Source: Candidatus Hebobacterum abditum (GTDB taxonomy: Bacteria > Armatimonadota > Hebobacteria > Hebobacterales > Hebobacteraceae). From it: a stretch of 64,000 nucleotides of DNA. Where the stretch lies: positions 110,105-174,104 of the forward strand of contig JALGXW010000003.1 of the NCBI GenBank assembly GCA_029821875.1, written 5' to 3'. Under the pieces are notes generated by a model that did no database searches, was not told the DNA's origin, and saw nothing but the letters and a program-made list of their open reading frames with translations. Below, piece by piece: positions 1-9,019 of the stretch. Within the stretch, counting starts at the first letter, position 1, and every line of letters begins with the position of its first letter. The translations under genes and the position numbers were made by a program.

Positions 1-55
1 CTGCCAACAGGATGATCGGCGTCAGACCCCCTGACGCGTGTCGCCAGAGCTTCAC
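1..55 (-). CDS. ABC transporter permease, MacB-type (N-terminal fragment, cut by window edge)
   Basis: Only the first 18 codons are inside the window. A GTG start at 55 overlaps the TGA stop of the upstream adaptor gene (GTGA overlap), so it is translationally coupled to that gene. The visible peptide begins VKLWRHASGGLTPIILLA, a short basic N-terminus running into a hydrophobic segment. That is expected for the inner-membrane permease of a MacAB-type exporter. The assignment rests mainly on position: the operon already has TolC, adaptors and the ATPase and lacks only a permease. Confidence 0.55.
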   Translation of the reverse strand, partial: MKLWRHASGGLTPIILLA

Positions 56-1482
56 GAAGTCGCCTCCTGCTCCCCAGCCCCGACCGGCTGCCCTGGCGGA
101 ACTCCCAAGACAACGGAGTCCCCTTCCTCGAGTTCGCCCTCGATGGCGGCAAGCGCGTTGCTGCGCTTCAACAGCGTTACCGACACGCGTCGGGGCCCAT
201 CGTTCTCAGAGACGTACACCGAGAATGATTCACCGTCGGGTACCAGCGCCTCCAGGGGCACCGCTATTCCTTCCTTCACATGCTCCAGGACGACCTCGAC
301 CGTCGCCCCCATCCCTGGGCGGAGCCTCGGCTCGTGTGTCGTCAGTCGGATGATGGCACTGAAAACCTTCTTGCCCGGCGCTCCCCCCTCAAAGGGAGAC
401 AGCTGGCGAGCGAGATTGGCGACAGCCTTGACCTCCCCCGCGAGCGACTCGGCCCTTAGCGCGCGGACATGCACCCGGGCCGCCTGCCCGGCGCTCACCT
501 TCTCGATATCCGCCTCGTCGACGTGACACAAAACCCACATCTCGCTGGGGTCGATGACATTCGCCAGTCGCTGTCCCTCCCACACCTGATCGCCGATCCG
601 GAGCGGCCGCTCGCCGTCTTCCCACATCTGTTCGATCAAGAGCATGCCGGCCACGGGCGCCTTCACCTCCATGCCCTCGAGACGCTCCTGCGCCTCCTCG
701 AGGTCGAGCTTCTTGGCGGCGAGCTCGCGCTCGGCCGAGGAGACGGATGCTTCCAGCCCTGCTTCGGCCTGCGAGAGCTCAATCTCCGCTTTCTGCACAT
801 CCATCTCCCGCAGCCCGGTGGTGGTCTTCGCGTCCGATTCGGCCCGCTCGAGTGAGCGCTTCGCGGCCTCGAGCGCGAACTCCTTCCCGCGCACATCGTC
901 TTCCGCTGCCTCAACCTCCGTGATCGCTACAAGGCGCTCCTCGAAGAGCCGCTTGCGCTTGTCGAGCTGGCCCTTGGCAACGTCCAGCTCCTTGTCGAGG
1001 AAGGCCACCTCTGCTTGTGACTTCTCCACCGCGGCCTTGGACTGCACTCGTGCCAGTCCGAGTGCCTCCTCTCGCTTCTCCAGGCCGCTTCGGGCGTTCT
1101 GGACGCTCTTCTCGCCGTCCGCCCGCGACCTGCGGACATTCTCCTCCGCCTCGGCAACCTCGTCCTCGAGCCGATCCACCTCCTTCTTTGCATCCGCCGG
1201 ATTGAGCTTCATCACCACGTCGCCCGCCTCCACCTGCACACCGTCTGTCTGGACTGAAACGATCTCCGTGTCGTCGGCACGGCTCACGATGGGCGCGGCG
1301 CGCGCGGCCTCGATGACCCCCTCGATCGGCAGCGTGATGTAGAAGTCGGCCACTGTGGCCAGGGCCGTCTGAGTCCCCCGCTCGAGAGCGCCGCTCTGGT
1401 CGCCCCTGGGCCAGGCCGCGAACAGGAGCACCGCGGCGGCGACCAGGGCCGCCAAGCTGACAGCTGTCCGACGCCGCGTCAC
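52..1482 (-). CDS. HlyD/MacA-family periplasmic adaptor (second adaptor of efflux operon)
   Basis: A 476-aa membrane-fusion protein that should link the inner-membrane ABC transporter to a TolC channel. Residues about 8-24 form one N-terminal transmembrane anchor. A first lipoyl/barrel-sandwich half follows at about 55-95, with the typical phrase VVMKLNPADAKKEV. A very long, charged alpha-helical coiled-coil hairpin occupies about 95-265 and is rich in E, K, A and R. The second lipoyl half and beta-barrel follow (KAPVAGMLLIEQMW, then VDEADIEKVSAGQ). Its ATG overlaps the ATPase stop (ATGA), and its own TGA overlaps the permease GTG. It is about the same length as the other adaptor in the operon but clearly different in sequence. 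The exported substrate is unknown. Confidence 0.9.
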   Translation of the reverse strand: MTRRRTAVSLAALVAAAVLLFAAWPRGDQSGALERGTQTALATVADFYITLPIEGVIEAARAAPIVSRADDTEIVSVQTDGVQVEAGDVVMKLNPADAKKEVDRLEDEVAEAEENVRRSRADGEKSVQNARSGLEKREEALGLARVQSKAAVEKSQAEVAFLDKELDVAKGQLDKRKRLFEERLVAITEVEAAEDDVRGKEFALEAAKRSLERAESDAKTTTGLREMDVQKAEIELSQAEAGLEASVSSAERELAAKKLDLEEAQERLEGMEVKAPVAGMLLIEQMWEDGERPLRIGDQVWEGQRLANVIDPSEMWVLCHVDEADIEKVSAGQAARVHVRALRAESLAGEVKAVANLARQLSPFEGGAPGKKVFSAIIRLTTHEPRLRPGMGATVEVVLEHVKEGIAVPLEALVPDGESFSVYVSENDGPRRVSVTLLKRSNALAAIEGELEEGDSVVLGVPPGQPVGAGEQEATS

Positions 1483-2240
1483 GGCTCAGCCTCCTTGGCC
1501 GGCTCGACCTCCGGAGCCGGCATCTCGGCGAGCACGTCCCGCGCGTCCAGACGGTCGGTGACCGGTTCGTCCCCGGTGATCCGGCCGTCGCGCATCTGCA
1601 CGATCCGGCTCGCATGATTCGCCACCTGAAGATCGTGGGTCACGATGAGCATGGTTGCGCCTTCACGGTTCAGTTCCTGGAACAGCAGTATGATCTCCTC
1701 GCCCGATCTGGAGTCGAGGTTGCCGGTCGGCTCATCGGCCAGGATGACCGCAGGATCCAGAACGAGGGCCCGCGCGATAGCGACCCTCTGCTGCTGACCA
1801 CCCGAGAGCTGATTCGGCCTGTGGTGTCCCCGGTCTGCGAGGCCGACTCTTTCGAGCGCCCGAGCTGGGGCGTCCTGCGGCACGCGATTGTGGGCGTACA
1901 GCAGAGGAAGGCGGACGTTCTCCAGGGCGGTGAGCCGCGGCAACAGGTTGAAGGTCTGGAAGACAAACCCGATTCGTTCGTTGCGGATCCGAGAGAGCGC
2001 GCTGTCCTGCAAGCTGCTGACGTCTCGGCCATCCAGCCAGTAGCGCCCGTCGGATGGCAGATCGACGCACCCCAGGAGGTTGAGAAGCGTGGTCTTGCCC
2101 GATCCAGAGGGCCCCATGATGGCGACCATCTCGCCCGGGGCAACGGTCAGCGACACTCCGCGCAGCGCGTGGACAGCCACTATGCCGGTCGCGTAGTCCT
2201 TCGTCAGTTCCTCGGCCAGGACGACGGGCTCCGCCATCAT
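1479..2240 (-). CDS. ABC transporter ATP-binding protein, MacB/LolD type
   Basis: A 253-aa stand-alone nucleotide-binding subunit of the MacB/LolD/FtsE class, which drives mechanotransmission exporters and lipoprotein release. Walker A is GPSGSGKTT, followed by a Q-loop in [17 protein letters not shown]. The signature motif is [15 protein letters not shown], Walker B is [12 protein letters not shown], and the switch His is in IVTHD. The start is an ATGATG pair at 2240/2237, placed behind AGGAGG. The first ATG overlaps the adaptor stop (ATGA); the second has the better ribosome-binding-site spacing of 7 nt. The reading frame continues open upstream as a shadow of the adaptor gene, which is not part of this protein. 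Confidence 0.93.
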   Translation of the reverse strand: MMAEPVVLAEELTKDYATGIVAVHALRGVSLTVAPGEMVAIMGPSGSGKTTLLNLLGCVDLPSDGRYWLDGRDVSSLQDSALSRIRNERIGFVFQTFNLLPRLTALENVRLPLLYAHNRVPQDAPARALERVGLADRGHHRPNQLSGGQQQRVAIARALVLDPAVILADEPTGNLDSRSGEEIILLFQELNREGATMLIVTHDLQVANHASRIVQMRDGRITGDEPVTDRLDARDVLAEMPAPEVEPAKEAEP

Positions 2241-3670
2241 CTCGCCTCCTGGCGCGTGGGGTCGGTCAGAGCAACGCGGTCGCGCTCCGTCAGTCCGCTG
2301 AGGATCACTACCGCCTCGTCGTTGCGCTCGCCCGTGGTCACGGCACGGGCGACAAACCTGTCGCCTCTCTGCACGTAGGCGATCTGCTCGCCCTCGTGAT
2401 CGAACACTGACTCCACGGGGACCGAGAGCACATCCGCCAGGCGCTCCGACACGAACTGCGCCTCGGCGGCCATCCCTGGCCTCATGACGTCCAGGTCGGG
2501 ATCGTGGATCTTGACGACTACATCGAAGGATCGCTGGCCGGGGACCGCGTTCGGGTCCTCGAAGGGTCGCACCTCCCGGGCGACCGCACCGATGCTGATC
2601 ACCTCCCCATCGGACTTCGGCTCCGACGTGCCCTTCGGCCCGGTGACCACCTCTTGCCCGACTCGAACCTTGTGAATCGACGCCTCGTCCACGCGCAGCT
2701 CCACCCGGAGATCCGAGAGGTCGGCAATGTCCGCGACCTTCGAGTGCCACCGGAGACGGTCTCCCTCTTTCAGTGTCCGCCGGCCCATCTCGCCCCACGT
2801 CTTGCCGAGGACGACGATGCCGGGCTTCGGGGCTTTCACATCGCCGGCTGCGAGCTGCTCCTCCGCCTCCTTGAGCTGTTCCGCCGCGCGGGCCGCCCGC
2901 TTTCGCGCACTCTCCACGGCCTCCCCGATGCGGCGCTCAGTCAGTTCGGATTCGAACTGCGAGGTGTCGATGTCCGATTGCGCCTGGGTCCTTCCCGACG
3001 CGTGCTCTGCGCCCAGGTAGCTGCCGTCCTTCTCCGATTTGTCGAGGGCATGTTCTCTGCTGCGCAGGACCCTCTCGGAGTGGTCCACCTGGCTCTCGGG
3101 CACAATGCCCCCATCGAAGAGACGGGACTGCTTGCCGTAATCCGTCTCCGACCACTGCAGGTTCCACCGGTCGAACCCCACCTGGGCGTCCGATTGCTCT
3201 TGCTCTGTGAGCTGCGACTTCGTGAGCACGCCGAGCGCTCGGAGGTGGCGGTCCACGCTCGCCTGCGCTGACTCGTGGTCGCGCGTCCGGTCTCGCTGCT
3301 CCTGCTCCACCTGCGCCACGCGGTTCCCGTGCTCCAAGCGCTGCTGGTCGACTTCGAAGTGATACTGGCTCATGTCCACCTTCGCGATGACATCGCCCTC
3401 CTCGACCTCCGTCCCGTCCTCGATGAGCCAGGTCAAGGTCTGGTGTCGGCCAGCCCGCGGCGCTCGAACTGACACTATGTCTCCACTCTCGACTGTCCCG
3501 TCCCGGGAGATGCCGACGATGAAGGAGCCCTTCTTCACCGAGGCCGTCTCCACCAGGTCAGAGGCCAAGCCCCCGCGCAGCACGCCCAGCAGCAGCGTCA
3601 CCTGCCAGATGGCGACTGCCACCGCTCCTACCGCGAGTGTTGGCCTGAGAAAACGTGCCGCTGTATTCAT
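2237..3670 (-). CDS. HlyD/MacA-family periplasmic adaptor (first adaptor of efflux operon)
   Basis: A 477-aa membrane-fusion protein. An N-terminal membrane anchor lies at about residues 11-33. The barrel-sandwich half follows at about 45-100 (DGTEVEEGDVIAKVDMSQ), then a long charged helical hairpin at about 100-285. The second lipoyl half is KAPKPGIVVLGKTW, followed by the beta-barrel and membrane-proximal domain (VDEASIHKVRVGQEV; RPGMAAEAQF). The ATG overlaps the stop of the TolC-like gene and its TGA overlaps the ATPase ATG, so the whole set is translated as a coupled unit. Both adaptors keep the same domain order, so neither looks degraded. They may form a mixed hexamer or serve different steps; this is inferred only from co-occurrence. 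Confidence 0.9.
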   Translation of the reverse strand: MNTAARFLRPTLAVGAVAVAIWQVTLLLGVLRGGLASDLVETASVKKGSFIVGISRDGTVESGDIVSVRAPRAGRHQTLTWLIEDGTEVEEGDVIAKVDMSQYHFEVDQQRLEHGNRVAQVEQEQRDRTRDHESAQASVDRHLRALGVLTKSQLTEQEQSDAQVGFDRWNLQWSETDYGKQSRLFDGGIVPESQVDHSERVLRSREHALDKSEKDGSYLGAEHASGRTQAQSDIDTSQFESELTERRIGEAVESARKRAARAAEQLKEAEEQLAAGDVKAPKPGIVVLGKTWGEMGRRTLKEGDRLRWHSKVADIADLSDLRVELRVDEASIHKVRVGQEVVTGPKGTSEPKSDGEVISIGAVAREVRPFEDPNAVPGQRSFDVVVKIHDPDLDVMRPGMAAEAQFVSERLADVLSVPVESVFDHEGEQIAYVQRGDRFVARAVTTGERNDEAVVILSGLTERDRVALTDPTRQEAR

Positions 3671-5214
3671 CCTGTTGCCTCGGGATCTGTTTCGCCGGCG
3701 TCGGGCGACGTAGTCGGCGCCTGGTCTGATGAGACCACAGGCAGCAGGTCCAGGCCGAGCGCTACGCGCAGTCGTACCAGCGCCAGGTAGTACCTGATCT
3801 GGCTGCTCACGAGTGACCTCTGGCTCTGGCGCAGATCATCCTGAGCATCCAGCAGATCGCGGTTAGTGCCCAGCCCCTCCTCCACCATTCGCTGAGCGAT
3901 CTCGATGCTTCTTTCGGCGAGCTCCACGCTGGACTCCGCGATGTCGATGTTGGCGCGGGCCGCCTCGGCCGCCCGGGCCTCGGCTCTGACATCGGCCACC
4001 ACCTGCTGCACGAGCGTCTCGCGGGCCTGCTGGGACACAAGCAGGTCCCACCGGGCCTGGTTCACGGCCTCCGTCAGCGAGCGAGACCCGATCGGTACCG
4101 ACAAGTCGAGGCCCACATTCCAGCTTCGCTCTTCGATGCCGTTTCTCTGCTCCCACCACCCTCCAAAGAGATCCAGGGACGGCAGTCGCTCGCTGCGACT
4201 GATCCGCAGGCCCGCTTCTGCGTCCTCGATGGCGATATCGGCAAGCAGGAGGTCCGGACGAGACTCGAGCGCCTGCGTGGTGAGTCCGGCCACGTCGAGT
4301 GACTGCGGATCGTACGGCACAGGCGTGACGAGGTCGGGCATTCCCCCCACCTCCAGTCCGAGCAGCAGCAGCAGCCGGTCCATCGCGTCCCGGAGCCCCT
4401 GCTTCTGCGCGATCGCGAAGGCCTCCTCACTCGAGAGTCTCAGCTGGGCTCGCCGCAGCTCAATCTCGGGGATCAGGCCTGCTTCGAGCCGAAGACGAGC
4501 GTCCTCGACGGACTGCTTCCGCCGGTCCACACTCGCCTCCTGGATGGCCACCAGCTGTTCTTGCTCCACCACGTCGGAATAGGCGCCCACGATCTGCCTG
4601 ATGAGGCTCTGCCGGTCGATGAAGAAGAGGAGCAGTTCTGCCCGGTAGGTATCGCGCGCGCGCCTGACCTCCTCATAGGCGGCGGAGGCATCGCCTCGGC
4701 CCGCCAGAAGCGGTTGTTGCAGGAGGGCCGAAATCGCGCTCTGCGTGTCTTCGGAATCCAGCCTGGTCAACTCGGCCACCACGGAGAAGTCGGCGCCGGT
4801 TGTGGCGGCATAGGAGAAGGCCGCTCCGGCGTGGCGCTCGTCCACCGTCTCGTCATTTCCGGTGCGCTGGACTCCGGCGAAGGCCGCGAGCGACCAACGC
4901 TGTTGGGCGACGTACCAGTTCGACTGGGCCGCCAGCAGGCTCTGTAGGGTTTGGCGGAAGCCGAGGTTCTGCTCCAGGGCCAAGAGAACAGCGTCCTGGA
5001 GTGACAGCACGTCCGGCGCCGGCGCGGGCACGATCACGCTCAGGTCTTCGGGCGAGACTTGTTCCTGTCCCACCTGCCATTCGGGCCGCAGGTAGTCAGA
5101 GGCCTGCCCCTCGACCCATCCGGCCAGAATCAAGGCGAAGCATGAGATGAGTGCGACACGAAGGAGGCTTGAGTGGCACACACACATCGCAGAACGGCCC
5201 CTGGTTGTCTGCAT
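3667..5214 (-). CDS. TolC-family outer membrane efflux protein
   Basis: A 515-aa outer-membrane channel component. A basic N-terminus and hydrophobic stretch (LLRVALISCFALILAG) form a signal peptide, probably cleaved near VEGQA. Two outer-membrane-efflux repeats with alternating helical and beta segments follow (LSLQDAVLLALEQNLGFRQ near residue 75; a second repeat begins after about 290). The ATG at 5214 was chosen because GGGAGG sits 6 nt upstream. A later ATG at 5187 would also keep the signal peptide, and the frame stays open further upstream without ribosome-binding support. It is the first gene of the efflux operon, so the operon promoter should lie in the 235-bp gap 5215-5449, where an A+T-rich patch occurs around 5271-5320. 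Confidence 0.9.
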   Translation of the reverse strand: MQTTRGRSAMCVCHSSLLRVALISCFALILAGWVEGQASDYLRPEWQVGQEQVSPEDLSVIVPAPAPDVLSLQDAVLLALEQNLGFRQTLQSLLAAQSNWYVAQQRWSLAAFAGVQRTGNDETVDERHAGAAFSYAATTGADFSVVAELTRLDSEDTQSAISALLQQPLLAGRGDASAAYEEVRRARDTYRAELLLFFIDRQSLIRQIVGAYSDVVEQEQLVAIQEASVDRRKQSVEDARLRLEAGLIPEIELRRAQLRLSSEEAFAIAQKQGLRDAMDRLLLLLGLEVGGMPDLVTPVPYDPQSLDVAGLTTQALESRPDLLLADIAIEDAEAGLRISRSERLPSLDLFGGWWEQRNGIEERSWNVGLDLSVPIGSRSLTEAVNQARWDLLVSQQARETLVQQVVADVRAEARAAEAARANIDIAESSVELAERSIEIAQRMVEEGLGTNRDLLDAQDDLRQSQRSLVSSQIRYYLALVRLRVALGLDLLPVVSSDQAPTTSPDAGETDPEATG

Positions 5215-5449
5215 ACAGTCCCTCCCGATGGCGAGGACCGCCGGAGAGCCGGTGCCCTCCCGCCTGCCCCAGCTATTAGACGCATATTCCGAGCAATTCG
5301 TTTCACAGAGCTTTCCACTGCGCCGCGTCCATCGGGCCCCCGGCGGATGGTGGCGCGGGCGGCACCGGATCGGCGCTTCCTGGGCAAGGCCTCTCCGCGA
5401 GAGAGGAGAAGGTGTCTGGGACGCCGCCAGGGAGGTGCCTTGGGAACAG

Positions 5450-6625
5450 CTAGTTCTGACGAGCGGGCCGCGCACCCGGCGACTTGGAAGTCAGGCCGCC
5501 GAGCAGTTCGCGCCACAGGACCGTGAGAAGGCCGGAGCTGTGCCAATCGAACTGGAGCCGACTCAACAGACCTGGGACGCCTGCCCGCCTCGCCAGCCAG
5601 AAGAACATGTCGATGTCTCTATCGCTTAGCGCTCTGTGTATCCTGCGCAGCAGACGGCCCGTCCGCTGCTCCGCGCCTATCCTGCGCACCCAATCTTCCT
5701 CGTAGTCCGCCAGCGCACTGCCACTCAGGTCGCCATCACAGAGGGCTCGGTGGGCGGCGCTCACCGCCGCCTCTGCGCCGAGGAGCCCGTAGTAGATGCC
5801 TCCGCTTGTAGTTGCCTTCACCTGTCCGGCCGCGTCGCCCACCACGAGCACACGATCTGCAAAGGACGGCGTACGCGGCCCACACGGAACAGCGCGGCAG
5901 CGGATCCGTGCCCCGTTGCGACGAATGGCCCCCCGTTGCTCAAGCGCGGTCGCGAACTCGCTGAGCAGTGGGTGCGGCGGCGCGTGCGAGACCAGTCCGA
6001 CACGGCAGCCATGTCCGTTCGCCGGGACGGCCCACGCGAACCCGCCCGGGGCTACAGTCCTTCCCAGATGGACCTCCACCTCCTCCAGGCGCCCCGCCTC
6101 TGCGAACAGCTGCGCGCCGAAGATCGGCGGCCCAGAGGCCTGGGCAAGGCCGAGCCGTTCGGTAATGCTGTCGTCAGCGCCGGTTGCGATGATCAGCAGG
6201 GAGGAGCGGAAGGATAGGGCCTCGCCGAGGCACAGACCGGTCACGACGATACGATCCTGTTCCACCTGCACGTCATCGGCACGAGTTCCGAGCAGGAAGC
6301 TGGCGCCGGAGGTGAGCGCCTGCTCGGCGAGTATCTGGTCGAACCGCGAGCGGTCTACAACGACGGCCCGGGCGTCGTCGGACCAGACGCGGAACGACTG
6401 CCCGCTCGGCGACACGAACCGAGCGCTCGACAAGTGGGCCTCGACGCAGCTCGGGTCGAGGTCGAAGCGCTCGCAGGCCTCCATGCTGATGATGCCGGTG
6501 CAGTGAACCGGCTCGCCGATCTCCGTGTGCTCCTCCAACACGAGCACCTCATAGCCCAGACGGGCCAGCTGCCTCGCCGCATAGCATCCCGTGGGGCCAG
6601 CGCCCACGACCACGACATCATACAT
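5450..6625 (-). CDS. FAD-dependent oxidoreductase, geranylgeranyl reductase family
   Basis: A 391-aa flavoprotein. The N-terminal dinucleotide fold has the motif VVVGAGPTGCYAARQLA (residues 4-20), then an acidic LVLEE ribose-binding end. The family phrase GEPVHCTGIIS appears near residue 38. The second FAD motif, VLVVGDAAGQVKATTSGGIYYG, is the hallmark of the geranylgeranyl-reductase/digeranylgeranylglycerophospholipid-reductase group, which saturates isoprenoid chains using FAD. A role in quinone, isoprenoid or lipid reduction is therefore likely, but the substrate cannot be read here. The start at 6625 has AGGAGG 10 nt upstream; an earlier in-frame ATG lacks such support. It faces the phosphate-transport pair across a region containing a palindrome. 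Confidence 0.82.
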   Translation of the reverse strand: MYDVVVVGAGPTGCYAARQLARLGYEVLVLEEHTEIGEPVHCTGIISMEACERFDLDPSCVEAHLSSARFVSPSGQSFRVWSDDARAVVVDRSRFDQILAEQALTSGASFLLGTRADDVQVEQDRIVVTGLCLGEALSFRSSLLIIATGADDSITERLGLAQASGPPIFGAQLFAEAGRLEEVEVHLGRTVAPGGFAWAVPANGHGCRVGLVSHAPPHPLLSEFATALEQRGAIRRNGARIRCRAVPCGPRTPSFADRVLVVGDAAGQVKATTSGGIYYGLLGAEAAVSAAHRALCDGDLSGSALADYEEDWVRRIGAEQRTGRLLRRIHRALSDRDIDMFFWLARRAGVPGLLSRLQFDWHSSGLLTVLWRELLGGLTSKSPGARPARQN

Positions 6626-6730
6626 GCCCGAGATTCCTCCTGAGGCGCGACGGGCGGAAGAGGTCAACCGATCGCCCGGAGACTAGAGAAAGAGGACCTG
6701 ATACGACTCCAGCCGCAGTTTACCCAGTTC

Positions 6731-6747
6731 CAGTACACTTTGTACTG
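6731..6747. promoter_or_regulatory. perfect 7-bp inverted repeat, probable operator
   Basis: CAGTACA, a 3-nt spacer CTT, and TGTACTG form a perfect dyad of 17 nt inside the 289-bp divergent region between the flavoprotein gene (minus, start 6625) and the DUF47/PiT pair (plus, start 6915). It lies in a locally A+T-richer patch. Symmetry, size and position fit the binding site of a dimeric repressor acting on one or both genes. No regulator gene is adjacent and I cannot name the protein. Confidence 0.5.
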
Positions 6748-6914
6748 TTCTGCGTGCCGACAGCCGACTCCTTCCCAGGCACGACGAGCGCGCGCCCTAG
6801 CCGGGCCGGCTGGCACAGCCCTCACCGATTCGCGCGCGCCACCGAGGAGGAGCGGGGCCGAGTAAGGAGAATGCAGCAGGCAAAGTCGAAGGATCGGCCG
6901 CCGAGGCGAACACC

Positions 6915-7541
6915 ATGAAATTGAACTTTATGCCGCGCGAAGAACGTTTCTTCGAGCTGTTCGAGGATCAGGGGCGGAACATTGTCCAAGGAGCGGACCT
7001 GCTCGTCAAGCTCGTCGCCGACCATACGCAGGCGGAGGAGCTGAGGCAGCAGATCGAAGAGGTCGAGCACGAGGGCGACATCACAACCCACGAGATCGCC
7101 GACCGTCTCAACCGGACGTTCGTCACGCCATTCGACCACGAGGACATCCACGAACTCGCCGGCCGACTTGATGACATCCTCGATAACATCGAAGCCACTG
7201 CCGACCGGATGTTCCTCTACGAGGCCGGTGAGGCGAGCCAGGAGATGATCGGCCTCGCCGAGGTGCTGGCCGATACAGCGAAGGCGGTGGCGAAGGCGGT
7301 GGCGGGGCTGAGCGACATCGGCAAGAACGCGCGTCGCATCATGGACCACTGCATAGAAATCCACCGGCTCGAGAACATGGGAGACGAGCAGAGCCGGCGG
7401 GCACTGGCGAAGCTCTTCAAAGGACCGGACGCACTTCATGCGCTGAAGTGGAAGGAGATCTACGACCACGTCGAAGACGCCATCGACAAGTGCGAGGACG
7501 TAGCCTCAATCGTCGAAGGAATCGTGGTCAAGCATACCTGA
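6915..7541 (+). CDS. DUF47/PhoU-like phosphate transport regulator
   Basis: A 208-aa, almost entirely helical and acidic protein of the DUF47 (TIGR00153-type) family, cytoplasmic and distantly related to PhoU. It begins MPREERFFELFEDQGRNI and has the characteristic EEVEHEGDITTHEIADRLNRTF, FVTPFDHEDIHELA and IEATADRMFLYEAG stretches. Members are almost always encoded next to PiT-type phosphate transporters and are thought to modulate them. Here the transporter starts about 10 nt downstream, so the two are co-transcribed. Only a weak GAGGCG precedes the ATG. Confidence 0.9.
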   Translation: MKLNFMPREERFFELFEDQGRNIVQGADLLVKLVADHTQAEELRQQIEEVEHEGDITTHEIADRLNRTFVTPFDHEDIHELAGRLDDILDNIEATADRMFLYEAGEASQEMIGLAEVLADTAKAVAKAVAGLSDIGKNARRIMDHCIEIHRLENMGDEQSRRALAKLFKGPDALHALKWKEIYDHVEDAIDKCEDVASIVEGIVVKHT

Positions 7542-7551
7542 CGTGCCAGCC

Positions 7552-8550
7552 ATGGATACCACCTTCCTGTACGTAGCATTCATTTGCGGCGTCGCCTTCG
7601 TCTTCGACTTCATCAATGGGTTCCACGATGCCGCGAATTCCATCGCCACAGTCGTGTCCACCCGTGTCCTCCGGCCGATGTACGCCGTTGTCTGGGCTGC
7701 GTTCTTCAACTTCATCGCTGCCTTCGGCTTTGGGGTCCGCGTAGCGGAGACCATGGGGAAGGGGATTGTTCGCGAGTCGGCCATCAACAACGAGGTCATC
7801 CTGGCGGCGCTCATCGGCGCCATCGTATGGGATCTCCTGACGTGGTATCTGGGTCTCCCGACCAGCTCATCCCACGCTCTGATCGGCGGGTTGGTCGGGG
7901 CCGCCCTCGTTCAGTCGGGCTGGCAGTCGCTTCTGACATCCGGGCTGATGAAGGTGTCGGCCTTCATAGTGCTCTCTCCCGTGGTCGGTCTCTTTCTGGG
8001 CTATACGTTTCGCACGCTGGTCAGTTGGGTCTTCCGGCGCAGTTCGCCCAAGAGCGCAGCGCGACACTTCCGTCGACTGCAGCTCGTGTCGGCCGCCCTC
8101 TACAGCCTCGGCCACGGCACGAACGACGCGCAGAAGACGATGGGCGTCATTGCGATTCTCCTCTTCGCCAACGGCTATCTCGGCGCGAAGTTCTTCGTTC
8201 CCACGTGGGTGATCTTCGGCGCCCATGCGGCGATCGCACTTGGGACAATGGCAGGGGGCTGGCGCATCGTAAAGACCATGGGAATGCGCATCACGAAGCT
8301 GCAGCCGGTGGACGGGTTCTGCGCGGAAACCTCCGCCGCCGTCTCTCTCTTCGGCACGGCGACCGCGGGCATCCCGGTGAGCACCACGCACACCATCACC
8401 GGCGCCATCATCGGTGTCGGCTCCACGCGGCGCCTCTCCGCCGTCCGGTGGGGAGTAACGGTCAGCGTAGTGTGGGCGTGGGTACTCACCATTCCCGGAG
8501 CGGCGCTTGTGGCGGCGGTGACACGGCTGGCATTGTTTCTCGTGACGTAG
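7552..8550 (+). CDS. pit: PiT-family inorganic phosphate transporter
   Basis: A 332-aa inner-membrane protein of the PiT (PHO4) family, a low-affinity, ion-driven phosphate importer. It shows the two internally repeated family signatures: FDFINGFHDAANSIATVVSTR near the N-terminus and LYSLGHGTNDAQKTMGV in the second half. GLPTSSSHALIGGLVGA and GIPVSTTHTITGAIIGVG are the paired re-entrant motifs. About ten hydrophobic segments can be counted. The ATG at 7552 was chosen; a GTG at 7543 in the same frame would add three residues, and neither start has a clear ribosome-binding site. It probably depends on coupling with the DUF47 gene immediately upstream. Confidence 0.93.
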   Translation: MDTTFLYVAFICGVAFVFDFINGFHDAANSIATVVSTRVLRPMYAVVWAAFFNFIAAFGFGVRVAETMGKGIVRESAINNEVILAALIGAIVWDLLTWYLGLPTSSSHALIGGLVGAALVQSGWQSLLTSGLMKVSAFIVLSPVVGLFLGYTFRTLVSWVFRRSSPKSAARHFRRLQLVSAALYSLGHGTNDAQKTMGVIAILLFANGYLGAKFFVPTWVIFGAHAAIALGTMAGGWRIVKTMGMRITKLQPVDGFCAETSAAVSLFGTATAGIPVSTTHTITGAIIGVGSTRRLSAVRWGVTVSVVWAWVLTIPGAALVAAVTRLALFLVT

Positions 8551-8571
8551 CGCGCATGCCCACCCGCGGCT

Positions 8572-8598
8572 GCGGCCCGCCTTGCGCCGGCGGGCCGC
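8572..8598. terminator. GC-rich hairpin between convergent genes
   Basis: A perfect 10-bp stem, GCGGCCCGCC with GGCGGGCCGC, around a 7-nt loop. It lies 22 nt after the PiT stop and 32 nt from the stop of the convergent ACT-domain gene. No T-run follows on either strand, so this is a candidate bidirectional terminator by position and stem strength only. Confidence 0.5.
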
Positions 8599-8629
8599 GG
8601 GACCGAACGTCGAACGCCCCCCCGTCAGA

Positions 8630-9019
8630 TCAGAGCTTCACCCTGGCCGCTCGGGCGATGTCCGAGACGCCGATCACGATCTTGCTCGGCTTGCCCGCCC
8701 CGGCCGCGCTGCCGTAGACGTATTCGATGTTGACCTTGGCCGCCGCGAGCTTCCTGGCGGCCGCCCCGAGAGCTCCAGGCTCGTTGGGGAGTTTGACCAC
8801 GAGAACTGGCTGCTGGACCACATTCATGCCCGCCTTCTTCAGGGCCGCGCGCGCCTTCGCGTTGGCCGACGTGACGAGCCGAACGACACCCACCTCGGAT
8901 GAGTCGAGCACGGATACCGCGTCGATGTTGACCTTCGCTCGGGCCAGCACGCCCCCCAGCTTGGCGAGCTGCCCGGGCTTGTTCTCCATGGTCACCGACA
9001 ACTGCGTGCCACGTGCCAT
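8630..9019 (-). CDS. tandem ACT-domain protein
   Basis: A 129-aa protein made of two consecutive ACT domains and nothing else. The first, about residues 5-65, has TMENKPGQLAKLGGVLARAKVNIDAVSV. The second, about 70-128, has KLPNEPGALGAAARKLAAAKVNIEYVYG. ACT domains bind amino acids or similar ligands, and stand-alone tandem ACT proteins are regarded as small regulatory sensors in amino-acid metabolism. The ligand is not evident. The start at 9019 is supported by GGAGG 7 nt upstream; the frame is open further upstream without a ribosome-binding site. It ends facing the PiT gene. Confidence 0.88.
   Translation of the reverse strand: MARGTQLSVTMENKPGQLAKLGGVLARAKVNIDAVSVLDSSEVGVVRLVTSANAKARAALKKAGMNVVQQPVLVVKLPNEPGALGAAARKLAAAKVNIEYVYGSAAGAGKPSKIVIGVSDIARAARVKL

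Noticed and set aside
2930..2960. TTCGGATTCGAACT-like tRNA T-arm resemblance
   Set aside because: It lies inside the coiled-coil coding part of an adaptor gene with no tRNA body around it.
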